Shown: positions 20,040 to 28,719 of the stretch, in pieces
Numbering within the stretch: the stretch's first letter is position 1
How the letters are laid out: every line of letters begins with the position of its first letter
Notes under the pieces: model-generated
The model's input: only the letters and a program-made list of their open reading frames with translations
Told to the model about the DNA's origin: nothing
Database searches by the model: none
Source of the DNA: Citrobacter braakii
GTDB lineage: Bacteria > Pseudomonadota > Gammaproteobacteria > Enterobacterales > Enterobacteriaceae
DNA length: 64,000 nt
Assembly (NCBI RefSeq): GCF_002075345.1
Contig: NZ_NAEW01000001.1
Span: 434,001 to 498,000, forward strand
Direction of reading: 5' to 3'
Translations under genes and position numbers: made by a program

Positions 20040-21083
20040 ATGAGCGAGCAAGCTATTCGTTTAACGCAATACAGCCACGGAGCCGGTTGCGGTTGTAAAA
20101 TTTCCCCAAAAGTGCTGGAAACCATCCTGCACAGCGAGCAGGCGAAGTTTGTTGATCCAAACTTACTGGTGGGTAATGAAACCCGCGACGACGCGGCTGT
20201 ATACGATCTGGGAAACGGCACCAGCGTAATCAGCACCACCGATTTCTTTATGCCGATTGTCGATAATCCGTTTGATTTTGGCCGCATCGCCGCCACCAAC
20301 GCCATCAGCGATATTTTCGCCATGGGCGGCAAACCGATTATGGCAATTGCTATCCTGGGCTGGCCGCTTGATAAGTTGGCGCCGGAAATTGCCCGCGAAG
20401 TAACCGAAGGCGGACGCTTTGCCTGCCGTCAGGCGGGTATCGCGCTGGCGGGGGGGCACTCTATCGATGCGCCTGAGCCTATCTTTGGTCTTGCGGTAAC
20501 CGGCGTTGTTCCAACTGAGCGCGTGAAGAAAAACAGCACCGCCGAGGCGGGATGCAAGCTGTTTTTGACCAAGCCTCTGGGTATTGGTGTCCTGACCACC
20601 GCAGAGAAAAAATCGCTGCTGAAGGACGAGCACAAAGGGCTGGCGACGGAAGTGATGTGCCGGATGAACATTGCCGGGGCGGCATTTGCCGATATCGACG
20701 GCGTGAAAGCCATGACCGACGTTACCGGTTTTGGGCTGCTGGGGCATCTGAGCGAGATGTGTCAGGGGGCCGGCGTTCAGGCGCAGATCGTCTACCAGGC
20801 TATTCCTAAGCTACCAGGTGTTGAAGAATACATCGCGCAGGGCGCGGTGCCGGGCGGTACCCAGCGTAACTTTGCCAGCTACGGACACCTGATGGGTGAA
20901 ATGCCGCAGTCGGTTCGCGATCTGCTCTGCGATCCGCAAACTTCCGGTGGTCTGCTGTTAGCGGTAACGCCGGAAGCTGAAGCCGAAGTTAAAGCGGCAG
21001 CGGCGCAGTTTGGCATCGACCTCACCGCGATTGGTGAGTTAGTGGAAGCTCGTGGCGGTCGCGCCATGGTTGAGATCCGTTAA
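20040..21083 (+). CDS. selD: Selenide, water dikinase SelD
   Basis: SelD makes selenophosphate from selenide and ATP, the selenium donor for selenocysteine and for selenouridine in tRNA. The catalytic Cys17 and Lys20 lie in [10 protein letters not shown]. Metal-binding Asp residues lie in RDDAAVYD and TTDFFMP, and [13 protein letters not shown] is present. The ATG at 20040 is six bases after CAGGAG, whereas the ATG at 20034 touches it, so 20040 is the start (347 residues as in E. coli). Here position 17 is Cys, not selenocysteine. topB starts four bases after the stop. Confidence 0.96.
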   Translation: MSEQAIRLTQYSHGAGCGCKISPKVLETILHSEQAKFVDPNLLVGNETRDDAAVYDLGNGTSVISTTDFFMPIVDNPFDFGRIAATNAISDIFAMGGKPIMAIAILGWPLDKLAPEIAREVTEGGRFACRQAGIALAGGHSIDAPEPIFGLAVTGVVPTERVKKNSTAEAGCKLFLTKPLGIGVLTTAEKKSLLKDEHKGLATEVMCRMNIAGAAFADIDGVKAMTDVTGFGLLGHLSEMCQGAGVQAQIVYQAIPKLPGVEEYIAQGAVPGGTQRNFASYGHLMGEMPQSVRDLLCDPQTSGGLLLAVTPEAEAEVKAAAAQFGIDLTAIGELVEARGGRAMVEIR

Positions 21084-21087
21084 CTCG

Positions 21088-23034
21088 ATGCGATTGTTTA
21101 TTGCCGAAAAACCGAGTCTGGCGCGCGCTATCGCCGATGTGCTGCCGAAGCCGCATCGCAAAGGTGACGGTTTTATCGAATGCGGAAACGGGCAAGTGGT
21201 GACCTGGTGTATTGGTCACCTGCTTGAACAGGCGCAGCCAGATGCCTACGACAGTCGTTATGCTCGCTGGAGTCTGGTTGATCTGCCGATTGTCCCGGAA
21301 AAGTGGCAACTGCAGCCGCGTCCCTCGGTGACCAAACAGCTCAACGTTATTAAGCGATTTTTGCATGAGGCCAGTGAAGTCATTCACGCAGGTGACCCCG
21401 ATCGTGAAGGACAACTGCTGGTGGATGAAGTGCTGGATTACCTGCAACTGGCCCCTGAAAAGCGCCAGCAGGTGCAACGCTGCCTGATTAACGACCTCAA
21501 CCCGCAGGCCGTCGAGCGGGCGATTGAGCGTCTGCGCGCCAACAGTGAGTTCATCCCCCTTTGCGTGTCGGCACTGGCGCGAGCGCGGGCGGACTGGCTG
21601 TACGGTATCAACATGACGCGCGCTTATACCATTCTGGGGCGTAACGCGGGCTATCAGGGCGTACTTTCGGTCGGGCGCGTGCAAACGCCGGTGCTCGGAC
21701 TGGTTGTGCGTCGCGATGAAGAGATTGAAAACTTCGTTGCCAAAGACTTCTTCGAGGTAAAGGCGCATATCGTGACGCCCGCCGATGAGCGGTTTACCGC
21801 TATCTGGCAGCCGAGCGAAGCGTGTGAGCCGTATCAGGATGAAGAAGGGCGCTTGCTAAACCGCACGTTGGCTGAACACGTGGTAAACCGCATTAACGGT
21901 CAGCCGGCGATCGTCACCAGCTATAACGATAAACGGGAATCAGAATCCGCGCCGCTGCCGTTTTCGCTGTCGGCGTTGCAGATTGAAGCGGCGAAACGCT
22001 TTGGCTTAAGTGCGCAAAACGTTCTGGATATCTGCCAGAAGCTGTATGAAACCCATAAACTGATCACCTATCCGCGTTCGGATAGCCGTTATCTGCCGGA
22101 AGAACACTTTGCCGGACGTCACGCGGTGCTGAACGCGATTAGTGTCCATGCGCCGGATCTGCTTCCGCAACCGGCGGTCAATCCCGATACGCGAAACCGC
22201 TGTTGGGATGATAAAAAAGTGGATGCCCACCATGCCATCATTCCAACCGCGCGCAGTTCGTCCATCAACCTGAACGATAATGAAGCGAAGATATACAACC
22301 TGATTGCCCGTCAATATCTGATGCAGTTTTGCGCGGATGCGGTATTCAGGAAGTGCGTTATTGAGCTGGACATCGCGAAAGGTAAGTTTGTCGCCAAAGC
22401 CCGTTTTCTGGCGGAGGCCGGATGGCGTACGCTGCTTGGCAACAAAGAGCGCGACGAAGATAACGACGGGACGCCGCTGCCGGTGGTGGCAAAAGACGAC
22501 GAGCTGCTGTGCGAAAAAGGCGAAGTGGTTGAACGACAGACCCAGCCTCCGCGGCACTTTACCGATGCCACGCTGCTGTCAGCGATGACCGGAATCGCGC
22601 GCTTTGTGCAGGATAAAGATCTGAAAAAGATCCTGCGCGCAACGGACGGACTGGGAACGGAAGCGACGCGCGCCGGGATTATCGAGCTGCTGTTTAAGCG
22701 TGGTTTCCTGGTGAAGAAGGGGCGCTATATCCATTCTACCGATGCCGGAAAAGCGCTGTTTCATTCGCTGCCTGAAATGGCGACGCGCCCGGATATGACC
22801 GCGCACTGGGAATCTATCCTGACCCAAATCAGCGAAAAGCAGTGTCGATATCAGGATTTCATGCAGCCGCTGGTGGGGACGCTGTATCAGCTAATCGATC
22901 AGGCGCGCAGCACGCCGGTACGACGCTTCCGTGGTATTGCCGCACCGGGTAGTAGTGGTGGTGACAAGAAAAAGAGCGCGCCGCGTAAACGCACGGCGAA
23001 AAAAAGCCCGCCATCTGAAGAGGCGGGCCTGTAG
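21088..23034 (+). CDS. topB: DNA topoisomerase III
   Basis: TopB is a type IA topoisomerase that decatenates replication and recombination intermediates, often with RecQ. The Toprim domain starts [15 protein letters not shown] and contains [14 protein letters not shown]. The catalytic tyrosine is in [13 protein letters not shown] (Y328 in E. coli). The C-terminal tail is basic ([15 protein letters not shown]) as usual. With the ATG at 21088 it has 648 residues (E. coli 653). An upstream frame from 21052 overlaps selD and is not conserved. The last codons also encode a terminator for gdhA on the opposite strand. Confidence 0.95.
   Translation: MRLFIAEKPSLARAIADVLPKPHRKGDGFIECGNGQVVTWCIGHLLEQAQPDAYDSRYARWSLVDLPIVPEKWQLQPRPSVTKQLNVIKRFLHEASEVIHAGDPDREGQLLVDEVLDYLQLAPEKRQQVQRCLINDLNPQAVERAIERLRANSEFIPLCVSALARARADWLYGINMTRAYTILGRNAGYQGVLSVGRVQTPVLGLVVRRDEEIENFVAKDFFEVKAHIVTPADERFTAIWQPSEACEPYQDEEGRLLNRTLAEHVVNRINGQPAIVTSYNDKRESESAPLPFSLSALQIEAAKRFGLSAQNVLDICQKLYETHKLITYPRSDSRYLPEEHFAGRHAVLNAISVHAPDLLPQPAVNPDTRNRCWDDKKVDAHHAIIPTARSSSINLNDNEAKIYNLIARQYLMQFCADAVFRKCVIELDIAKGKFVAKARFLAEAGWRTLLGNKERDEDNDGTPLPVVAKDDELLCEKGEVVERQTQPPRHFTDATLLSAMTGIARFVQDKDLKKILRATDGLGTEATRAGIIELLFKRGFLVKKGRYIHSTDAGKALFHSLPEMATRPDMTAHWESILTQISEKQCRYQDFMQPLVGTLYQLIDQARSTPVRRFRGIAAPGSSGGDKKKSAPRKRTAKKSPPSEEAGL
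22999..23028 (-). terminator. gdhA terminator embedded in the topB coding end
   Basis: Read on the minus strand, GCCCGCC / GGCGGGC (7-bp stem, 9-base loop) is followed by seven T. It lies 70 bases after the gdhA stop and entirely inside the last codons of topB. Confidence 0.75.
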
Positions 23035-23043
23035 TGCGCTCTT

Positions 23044-23080
23044 AGGCTGGATAAGGCATGTGTGCCGCATCAAGCCGACG
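23044..23080. repeat. REP-like palindrome between topB and gdhA
   Basis: GGCTGGATAAGGCA and TGCCGCATCAAGCC form an imperfect REP-type hairpin between the convergent genes. K-12 has ynjI here; this window has only about 60 bases and no ynjI. Confidence 0.6.
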
Positions 23081-23097
23081 GGAACAATAGATCTGAA

Positions 23098-24441
23098 TTA
23101 AATCACACCCTGGCCCAACATCGCGTCGGCAACTTTCACGAATCCCGCGATGTTGGCGCCACGTACGTAGTTGGTTTGCTTGCTTTCGCCGCCGTACTCG
23201 ACGCAGGCATGGTGAATATCCAGCATGATGTGGTGCAGGCGCGCATCCACTTTCTCCGCTTTCCAGCCCAGACGTGCGGCGTTCTGCGCCATTTCCAGAC
23301 CGGATGTTGCTACGCCTCCCGCGTTGGCCGCTTTACCCGGCGCGAACAATACACCCGCTTCCAGGAACAGATCGGTGGCCTCGATGGTGGTAGGCATGTT
23401 TGCCCCTTCGGCGACAGCCTTCACGCCGTTGGCGATCAGCACGCGTGCCGCATCGACATCAAGTTCGTTCTGGGTGGCGCACGGCAGGGCGATATCAACC
23501 GGAACCGACCACGGCTGTTGGCCTTCCAGATAGGTCAGGCCAAATTCGCGGGCGTAATCCGCCACGCGGCCGTCGCGGCTGTCTTTGATCGCGCACAGAC
23601 GCGCCAGTTTTTCTTTGGTAAATCCGCTTTCGTCGACCACGGTTCCGCTGGAATCGGAGGCGGTAACTACTCGCGCGCCAAACTCCATGGCTTTCTCAAT
23701 GGCGAATTGCGCCACGTTACCGGAACCAGAGACGGCCACGCGCATGCCTTCAAAGCCCAGACCATGGCGTTTGAGCATCGCTTCGGTGAAGTACACCAGA
23801 CCGTAGCCGGTAGCTTCCGGGCGAATCAGGCTGCCGCCGAAAGAGAGACCTTTACCGGTAAAAACGCAGGCGCTGTTGTTGGACAGTTTTTTCATCATCC
23901 CGGCCATAAAGCCGACTTCACGACCGCCTACGCCGATATCGCCCGCCGGAACATCGGTATCGGGTCCTAAATGGCGGAACAGTTCGGTCATCAGCGCCTG
24001 GCAGAAACGCATGATTTCGCCTTCGCTTTTACCTTTCGGATCGAAATCGCTCCCGCCTTTACCCCCGCCCATTGGCAGCGTGGTCAGGGCGTTTTTAAAT
24101 GTTTGCTCGAAGCCAAGGAATTTCAGGATCGACAGGTTCACGGAAGGGTGGAAACGCATCCCGCCTTTGTATGGGCCAATGGCGGAGCTAAACTGCACGC
24201 GCCACGCGCGGTTGACCTGCACCTGATTGCGATCGTCCAGCCAGACGACGCGGAACTGGATCACGCGCTCCGGTTCAACCAGACGTTCCAGCAACGACAT
24301 CTGACGATAACGCGGGTTTTGCTCGAGGAAGGGCCACAGTGTCGTCATTACCTCACGAACGGCTTGCGCGAACTCGGTCTGATTCGGGTCGCGCTTTTGC
24401 ACATGGTTAAGGAATGACTCCAGAGAACGTGTCTGATCCAT
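23098..24441 (-). CDS. gdhA: NADP-specific glutamate dehydrogenase
   Basis: GdhA makes glutamate from 2-oxoglutarate and ammonium with NADPH, the main ammonium assimilation route when nitrogen is plentiful. The catalytic Lys is in PMGGGKGGSDFDPKGKS, the catalytic Asp in PAGDIGVGGREVGFM, and the Rossmann motif is VAVSGSGNVAQFAIEKA. The 447 residues equal E. coli. It is divergent from ynjH with 237 bases between the genes. The leader is AT-rich; I could not place a regulator site with confidence. Confidence 0.97.
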   Translation of the reverse strand: MDQTRSLESFLNHVQKRDPNQTEFAQAVREVMTTLWPFLEQNPRYRQMSLLERLVEPERVIQFRVVWLDDRNQVQVNRAWRVQFSSAIGPYKGGMRFHPSVNLSILKFLGFEQTFKNALTTLPMGGGKGGSDFDPKGKSEGEIMRFCQALMTELFRHLGPDTDVPAGDIGVGGREVGFMAGMMKKLSNNSACVFTGKGLSFGGSLIRPEATGYGLVYFTEAMLKRHGLGFEGMRVAVSGSGNVAQFAIEKAMEFGARVVTASDSSGTVVDESGFTKEKLARLCAIKDSRDGRVADYAREFGLTYLEGQQPWSVPVDIALPCATQNELDVDAARVLIANGVKAVAEGANMPTTIEATDLFLEAGVLFAPGKAANAGGVATSGLEMAQNAARLGWKAEKVDARLHHIMLDIHHACVEYGGESKQTNYVRGANIAGFVKVADAMLGQGVI

Positions 24442-24678
24442 AGATATAAGTACCTCTTATGTATTGATATGGTTATATTTTTGATTTTTGTGTTAAGTGT
24501 TTTGCAGTTTTTGACTATAACATCAGCAGTGTGACGGGACGCAAGAAAAAATTAACCGCGCTAAGTAAATTAATATTGCGGCGTGGGTCATAACCAAAAG
24601 CGATGATGGCAAGGGCTAAAGTTTCTGCCGGTTTATACCGTTATACTGAGCATAGCTGTCAGTCAAAAAGGAAAGAAT

Positions 24679-24954
24679 ATGCGCCGTATAATCATGGCAG
24701 GAGCGTTGGCACTGGTGTCCAGCGCGACGCTGGCAAATCAGCTCTATCGCCCGGACGTGCAGGTGAATGTCCCGCCGGAAGTGTTCAGTTCCAGCGGTCA
24801 GCGGGCGCAACCCTGTAGTCAGTGCTGTATTTATCAGGATCAAAACTACTCAGAAGGGGCGGTGATTAAAGCGGATGGCGTTTTGCTTCAGTGCCAGCGT
24901 GATGATAAAACGATCAGCACGAATCCGCTGGTCTGGCGTCGCGTAAAAGGATAA
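24679..24954 (+). CDS. ynjH: Small secreted protein YnjH (DUF1496)
   Basis: A 91-residue protein with a signal peptide (MRRIIMAGALALVSSATLA, cleavage before NQLYRPDV). The mature domain contains a cysteine cluster QPCSQCCIYQDQ and a further Cys in VLLQCQRD, suggesting disulfides or metal binding in the periplasm. It matches E. coli YnjH (90 residues), of unknown function. AAAAGGAA precedes the ATG. Its last 41 bases overlap the end of nudG on the other strand. Confidence 0.9.
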   Translation: MRRIIMAGALALVSSATLANQLYRPDVQVNVPPEVFSSSGQRAQPCSQCCIYQDQNYSEGAVIKADGVLLQCQRDDKTISTNPLVWRRVKG

Positions 24955-25327
24955 ACGCTTTTAATAGCGGGATATCGGCAGGCGCCAGCGGATAACGCAG
25001 CGCCTCTTCGGTTGAACACCAGACGATATCCTGATGTTCATACACTTTCAGCTCCCCCTGATATGACGGTACATGCCAGGCATGTAAGTGAATGAGTCGG
25101 CCCGAAACCTCGCGTTGATGGCTGGCAATGTAGCGTCCAACGACCGCCTCGATGCCCAACTCTTCACGCAGTTCACGGACCAGCGCCTCTGGCTGACTTT
25201 CCCCCGGCTCAACCTTACCGCCAGCAAACTCCCACATACCTGACTGATCCGCATGCTGCGGGCGTTGAGCCAGTAAAATTTTGCCATCACGCTCAATGAT
25301 AGCGGCGACCACGTCGAGGGTTTTCAT
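24914..25327 (-). CDS. nudG: CTP pyrophosphohydrolase NudG
   Basis: A Nudix hydrolase that sanitises oxidised or modified pyrimidine nucleotides; the E. coli enzyme prefers 5-hydroxy-CTP and related compounds. The complete Nudix box is present: GGKVEPGESQPEALVRELRE continuing to ELGIE. It is a single MutT-like domain. The ATG at 25327 gives 137 residues (E. coli 135). No strong ribosome binding site is seen, and a TTG four codons upstream is possible. The 3' end overlaps ynjH by 41 bases, convergently. Confidence 0.93.
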   Translation of the reverse strand: MKTLDVVAAIIERDGKILLAQRPQHADQSGMWEFAGGKVEPGESQPEALVRELREELGIEAVVGRYIASHQREVSGRLIHLHAWHVPSYQGELKVYEHQDIVWCSTEEALRYPLAPADIPLLKAFILLRDARPADSC

Positions 25328-25406
25328 TATATTCATCAAGATCTAACGGTAGAAAATGACATACTATCGTTATCTTTGTTTTATCTAAAGTATTCAGGAG
25401 CCACCG

Positions 25407-25976
25407 TTGAACGATCCTCAGTCGTGGGTAAAACCGTTAACGCGTATCCCTTCCAGTTTGCAACCGCTCGTTGCTACGCAGAAAAAACATTATGGTGATG
25501 TGCTGCATCCCACGCGCTGGTGGGGGCGGATGCCGTTCCTGTTCTGGCTGGTGGCGCTGTTTGTCGGGTTTCTGGAGCGTAAAAAGGCGCGCCTGTCGCC
25601 AGTGATGCGCGCGCTGTTGATGACCCGCGTTTCTCAGGTGTGCCACTGCGCTTTCTGCGTTGACGCCAACAGTTTACGGCTGGCTGAACGCTGCGGCGCG
25701 CTGGATAAAGTCTTACAGGTTGCCAACTGGCAAGAATCAACGCTATTTAGCGCAGAAGAACGTGTAGGGCTGGCCTATGCTGATGCGGTCACCGCAACGC
25801 CACCACAGGTTGACGATGCGCTGAAAGCGCAGATGAAGCAGTATTTTACCGATGACGCCATTACTGAAATGACCGCGCTGATTGCGTTTCAAAATCTCTC
25901 GGCGCGTTTTAATGCCGCTCTCGATATTCCCTCCCAGGGACTGTGCGACAGTTTTAAAGGACGCCCGCATGCTTGA
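25407..25976 (+). CDS. ynjA: YnjA, AhpD/carboxymuconolactone decarboxylase-like protein
   Basis: A 189-residue member of the AhpD-like family with the redox CxxC pair in QVCHCAFCVDANS, the hallmark of peroxidase-reducing members. A hydrophobic segment at about residues 43-55 (PFLFWLVALFVGF) may touch the membrane. The start is a TTG at 25407, six bases after a good CAGGAG; there is no suitable ATG. The sequence matches E. coli YnjA (182 residues). In K-12 ynjA sits between ydjZ and ynjB; here it precedes ynjF and overlaps it by 8 bases, so it has moved or was lost and regained. Function unproven. Confidence 0.88.
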   Translation: MNDPQSWVKPLTRIPSSLQPLVATQKKHYGDVLHPTRWWGRMPFLFWLVALFVGFLERKKARLSPVMRALLMTRVSQVCHCAFCVDANSLRLAERCGALDKVLQVANWQESTLFSAEERVGLAYADAVTATPPQVDDALKAQMKQYFTDDAITEMTALIAFQNLSARFNAALDIPSQGLCDSFKGRPHA

Positions 25977-26592
25977 CCGCCATCTTCATCCGCGATTAAA
26001 ACCGCTTTTGCATCGCTGCGTGGGCATCATTGATCAACCGGCGATTACCCCGGACGGACTTACGCTGGTCGGTTTTGCTATTGGCGTGCTGGCGTTGCCA
26101 TTTCTGGCGTTAGGCTGGTATATGGCGGCGCTGGTGGCCATTGTACTCAATCGGCTGTTTGACGGGCTGGATGGGGCGCTGGCACGGCGCAGAGGGCTAA
26201 CGGACGCGGGAGGATTTCTCGATATCTCGCTCGATTTTCTGTTTTACGCCTTAGTGCCGTTTGGTTTTATTCTTGCTGCGCCGGCGCAAAATGCGCTGGC
26301 AGGCGGTTGGCTGTTGTTCGCGTTTATTGGCACCGGCAGCAGCTTTCTGGCCTTCGCCGCGCTGGCGGCAAAGCATCAGATTGATAACCCCGGTTATGCG
26401 CATAAATCGTTTTATTATCTGGGCGGACTGACTGAAGGAACCGAGACGATTTTGCTGTTTGTGTTGGGATGTCTGTTCCCGGAATATTTTGCCGTAATGG
26501 CGTGGGTCTTTGGCGCGCTGTGCTGGATGACGACGTTCACCCGGATCTGGAGCGGATATCTGACGCTGAAAGCGGTCCAGCGTCAGGCGTAA
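25969..26592 (+). CDS. ynjF: CDP-alcohol phosphatidyltransferase family protein YnjF
   Basis: An integral membrane enzyme of the CDP-alcohol phosphotransferase family, which joins an alcohol to a CDP-activated lipid. The signature DGLDGALARRRGLTDAGGFLD fits the D-G-x2-A-R-x8-G-x3-D-x3-D pattern. About five or six membrane helices follow. The substrate is unknown. The ATG at 25969 overlaps the end of ynjA by 8 bases and follows AAAGG. Length is 207 residues (E. coli 206). A REP element follows. Confidence 0.92.
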   Translation: MLDRHLHPRLKPLLHRCVGIIDQPAITPDGLTLVGFAIGVLALPFLALGWYMAALVAIVLNRLFDGLDGALARRRGLTDAGGFLDISLDFLFYALVPFGFILAAPAQNALAGGWLLFAFIGTGSSFLAFAALAAKHQIDNPGYAHKSFYYLGGLTEGTETILLFVLGCLFPEYFAVMAWVFGALCWMTTFTRIWSGYLTLKAVQRQA

Positions 26593-26601
26593 CGTAGTGC
26601 G

Positions 26602-26682
26602 TTGCCGGATGCGCTTCGCTTATTCGGCCTACAGCGATGGTTTATGTAGGCTGGGTAAAGCGTTCTCGCTGCATCCGGCAAC
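26602..26682. repeat. BIME: two facing REP sequences
   Basis: TTGCCGGATGCGCTTCGCTT...GGCCTAC and GTAGGC...GCTGCATCCGGCAA are opposed REP units between the convergent ends of ynjF and ynjE. Confidence 0.85.
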
Positions 26683-26692
26683 AATGGCAATC

Positions 26693-28000
26693 TTACTTGC
26701 TGGCGTCCGGACCCCGTTCACCGCTGGCGATCGGGTTTTTCGGAGAGCTGCTCCACTCATACCAGCCACCGTCGTAGACGGAGACGTTTTTCCAGCCCAT
26801 TGCGCGGGCATACATAAACGTTTCCGAAGCACGCCAGCCGGTACCACAATAGAATGAGACCTGTTGCTCTGGCAGGATATTCCATTGCTTCCACATGGCG
26901 GCGATGTCATTGGCGCTGCGCATGGTGCCATCCGGGTTATGGAAATCTTCCATGTGGGTGGAGTCGCTGCCTGCATGGCCCCAACGCGCCCCTGCGATCT
27001 CACCTTTTGGCTTAATGTAGCTATAGCCGCTGGTCGTACCGATAAATTCCGGCCATGAACGAATGCTCACCAAAGACGCATCCTGGCGATGCAGCAGACC
27101 GCGAGCCTGTTCCATATCCAGCATCAGTTGCGGTTGGGCAGGGATCGTCACGCCGAAATCAGGTTCAGGCTTCACCGTTGGTGCCGTACCGCGTTCGACC
27201 GGTAAACCTGAGTCAGACCAGGTCTGCCAGCCGCCGTCGAGCAGACGAACATCTTTCACACCTGCATACAGCATAATTTGTGCCACGCGCGCGGCGGCGT
27301 AGACATCGCGGCCGTATAAAATCACCGTGGTGTCGTGGCGGATGCCGTGTTTCGCCAGCATCGCTTTGAGCTGCGCGTCGGACACTTTATTCCACAGCGG
27401 TTCGCTTTCGACTTCGTTGGTATCAATGTAGCCCGCGCCAGGGATATGGCTGAGCAGATACAACTTCGGCGCGCCCCAGGCGGCTTCAATCACTTTCCAG
27501 TCACCGGCCGGTTTGGCGGTCACCTCTTTACCCTGCTGAAGGTCGTGCAGCCACTGCGGGTAAACCAACTGTTCGAAGTGCGGCAGACGTTGCAGGCGGG
27601 CAGGGTCCGTAAGCGCATCGCTGAGGGTTGAGATAGCGTTAAAGCCGACTTTCTGCAGGCGGGATTTGACGGCCTGCATGTCAGTATCGCTGCCATACAA
27701 TGCCACAGGCGCGTCGGTTTTCAGGTGATGTGCCTTAACCCAGGCGCTGAGTTGTTCATCATTCATCTTGTCGAGCCAGGCGGCAGACAGGTTCAGTGCG
27801 AAAGGCTCGTGTCCTGAAGGACCATTAAGCGATTGCGGCCAGCCGTTGTAAAAAGCGCTCTGACGGGTATCGATCGCCGCGCCTTGCTTTTGCTGTAACT
27901 GGTTGAGGGTGAGCGTCTGTGCTGTTTCAGCAGCCCAGGAAGAAGCGCAAGCGAGCCCTAAAGCCAGTGCCAGCGCGGTCATTTGAGAAACACGTTTCAT
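26693..28000 (-). CDS. ynjE: Periplasmic sulfurtransferase YnjE
   Basis: A three-domain rhodanese that transfers sulfane sulfur; the E. coli protein is linked to molybdenum cofactor sulfur chemistry. It has a signal peptide (MKRVSQMTALALALGLACASSWA). Three rhodanese-like domains follow, and only the last carries the active Cys in SFYCGTGWRASE. The mature sequence includes KPKGEIAGARWGH. The ATG at 28000 gives 435 residues, as in E. coli; the longer frame upstream is not conserved. It follows ynjD by 86 bases on the same strand and may be co-transcribed. Confidence 0.93.
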   Translation of the reverse strand: MKRVSQMTALALALGLACASSWAAETAQTLTLNQLQQKQGAAIDTRQSAFYNGWPQSLNGPSGHEPFALNLSAAWLDKMNDEQLSAWVKAHHLKTDAPVALYGSDTDMQAVKSRLQKVGFNAISTLSDALTDPARLQRLPHFEQLVYPQWLHDLQQGKEVTAKPAGDWKVIEAAWGAPKLYLLSHIPGAGYIDTNEVESEPLWNKVSDAQLKAMLAKHGIRHDTTVILYGRDVYAAARVAQIMLYAGVKDVRLLDGGWQTWSDSGLPVERGTAPTVKPEPDFGVTIPAQPQLMLDMEQARGLLHRQDASLVSIRSWPEFIGTTSGYSYIKPKGEIAGARWGHAGSDSTHMEDFHNPDGTMRSANDIAAMWKQWNILPEQQVSFYCGTGWRASETFMYARAMGWKNVSVYDGGWYEWSSSPKNPIASGERGPDASK

Positions 28001-28086
28001 CGAATAGCCCGACGTTGAAAAAGAGGACGACATTCTGTGCCGCCAGTTAAGTAAAAACCTTGCGTTAACGCAGCATATCGCCACAT

Positions 28087-28719
28087 TCACGCCCAGTTTT
28101 CCATCTGTAATACGCGACCTGCTGGCGGAACGTCCTGCGCATCGTGGGTAACCTGTACCACCGGAATACCCAGTTTACGTACCTCGGTGAAGACCCACTG
28201 GCGAAAGGTATCGCGCAGCGACGCATCCAGCCGGCTAAAGGGTTCATCGAGTAACAGCGCCTGGGGTTGTGCCAGTAGCGCGCGAAGCAGGGCGACACGC
28301 GAGCGTTGCCCGCCGGAGAGCGAAGCCGGATCGCGTGAATAAAATCCTGCCAGGCCCGCGCGTGCGAGGGCGCTTTCCACCGCATGGCGTCTGGCGGGAC
28401 CTTGCACGCTGGCGGGTAAGGCCAGCAGTAAATTCTGCCCAACGCTGAAATGGTCAAACAGCAGCGCATCCTGAAACAGAATGCCAATCTGGCGCTGCGC
28501 AGTAGGCAGTGTGTCTACGCGCTGTTCGTTGAGCCACAGTTCGCCTGACGCCTGAAACTGAGGAGACAACGCCCCGATCATCCACGAAAATAACGAAGAC
28601 TTACCGCTGCCGGAAGGCCCCATAATGGTGACAATGTCACTTTTATTAACCTGGAAATTAACGTCCTTCAGTAGCGCCGTCGTACCCTGGTACAACGAAA
28701 CGCCTTGTACAATGAGCAT
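28087..28719 (-). CDS. ynjD: ABC transporter ATP-binding protein YnjD
   Basis: The ATPase of the YnjBCD importer. Motifs: Walker A GPSGSGKSS near residue 34, Q-loop ILFQDALLFD, signature LSGGQRSRVALLRALL, Walker B ALLLDEPFSRLD and the switch His in QVTHDAQDVP. The ATG at 28719 overlaps the ynjC stop by one base (TAATG), which indicates coupled translation. The longer frame runs back inside ynjC. It has 210 residues (E. coli 217), with a slightly shorter C-terminus. Confidence 0.93.
   Translation of the reverse strand: MLIVQGVSLYQGTTALLKDVNFQVNKSDIVTIMGPSGSGKSSLFSWMIGALSPQFQASGELWLNEQRVDTLPTAQRQIGILFQDALLFDHFSVGQNLLLALPASVQGPARRHAVESALARAGLAGFYSRDPASLSGGQRSRVALLRALLAQPQALLLDEPFSRLDASLRDTFRQWVFTEVRKLGIPVVQVTHDAQDVPPAGRVLQMENWA

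Noticed and set aside
23062..23970. 302-codon plus-strand frame opposite gdhA
   Set aside because: Antisense of gdhA; composition follows the complementary strand and nothing is recognisable.
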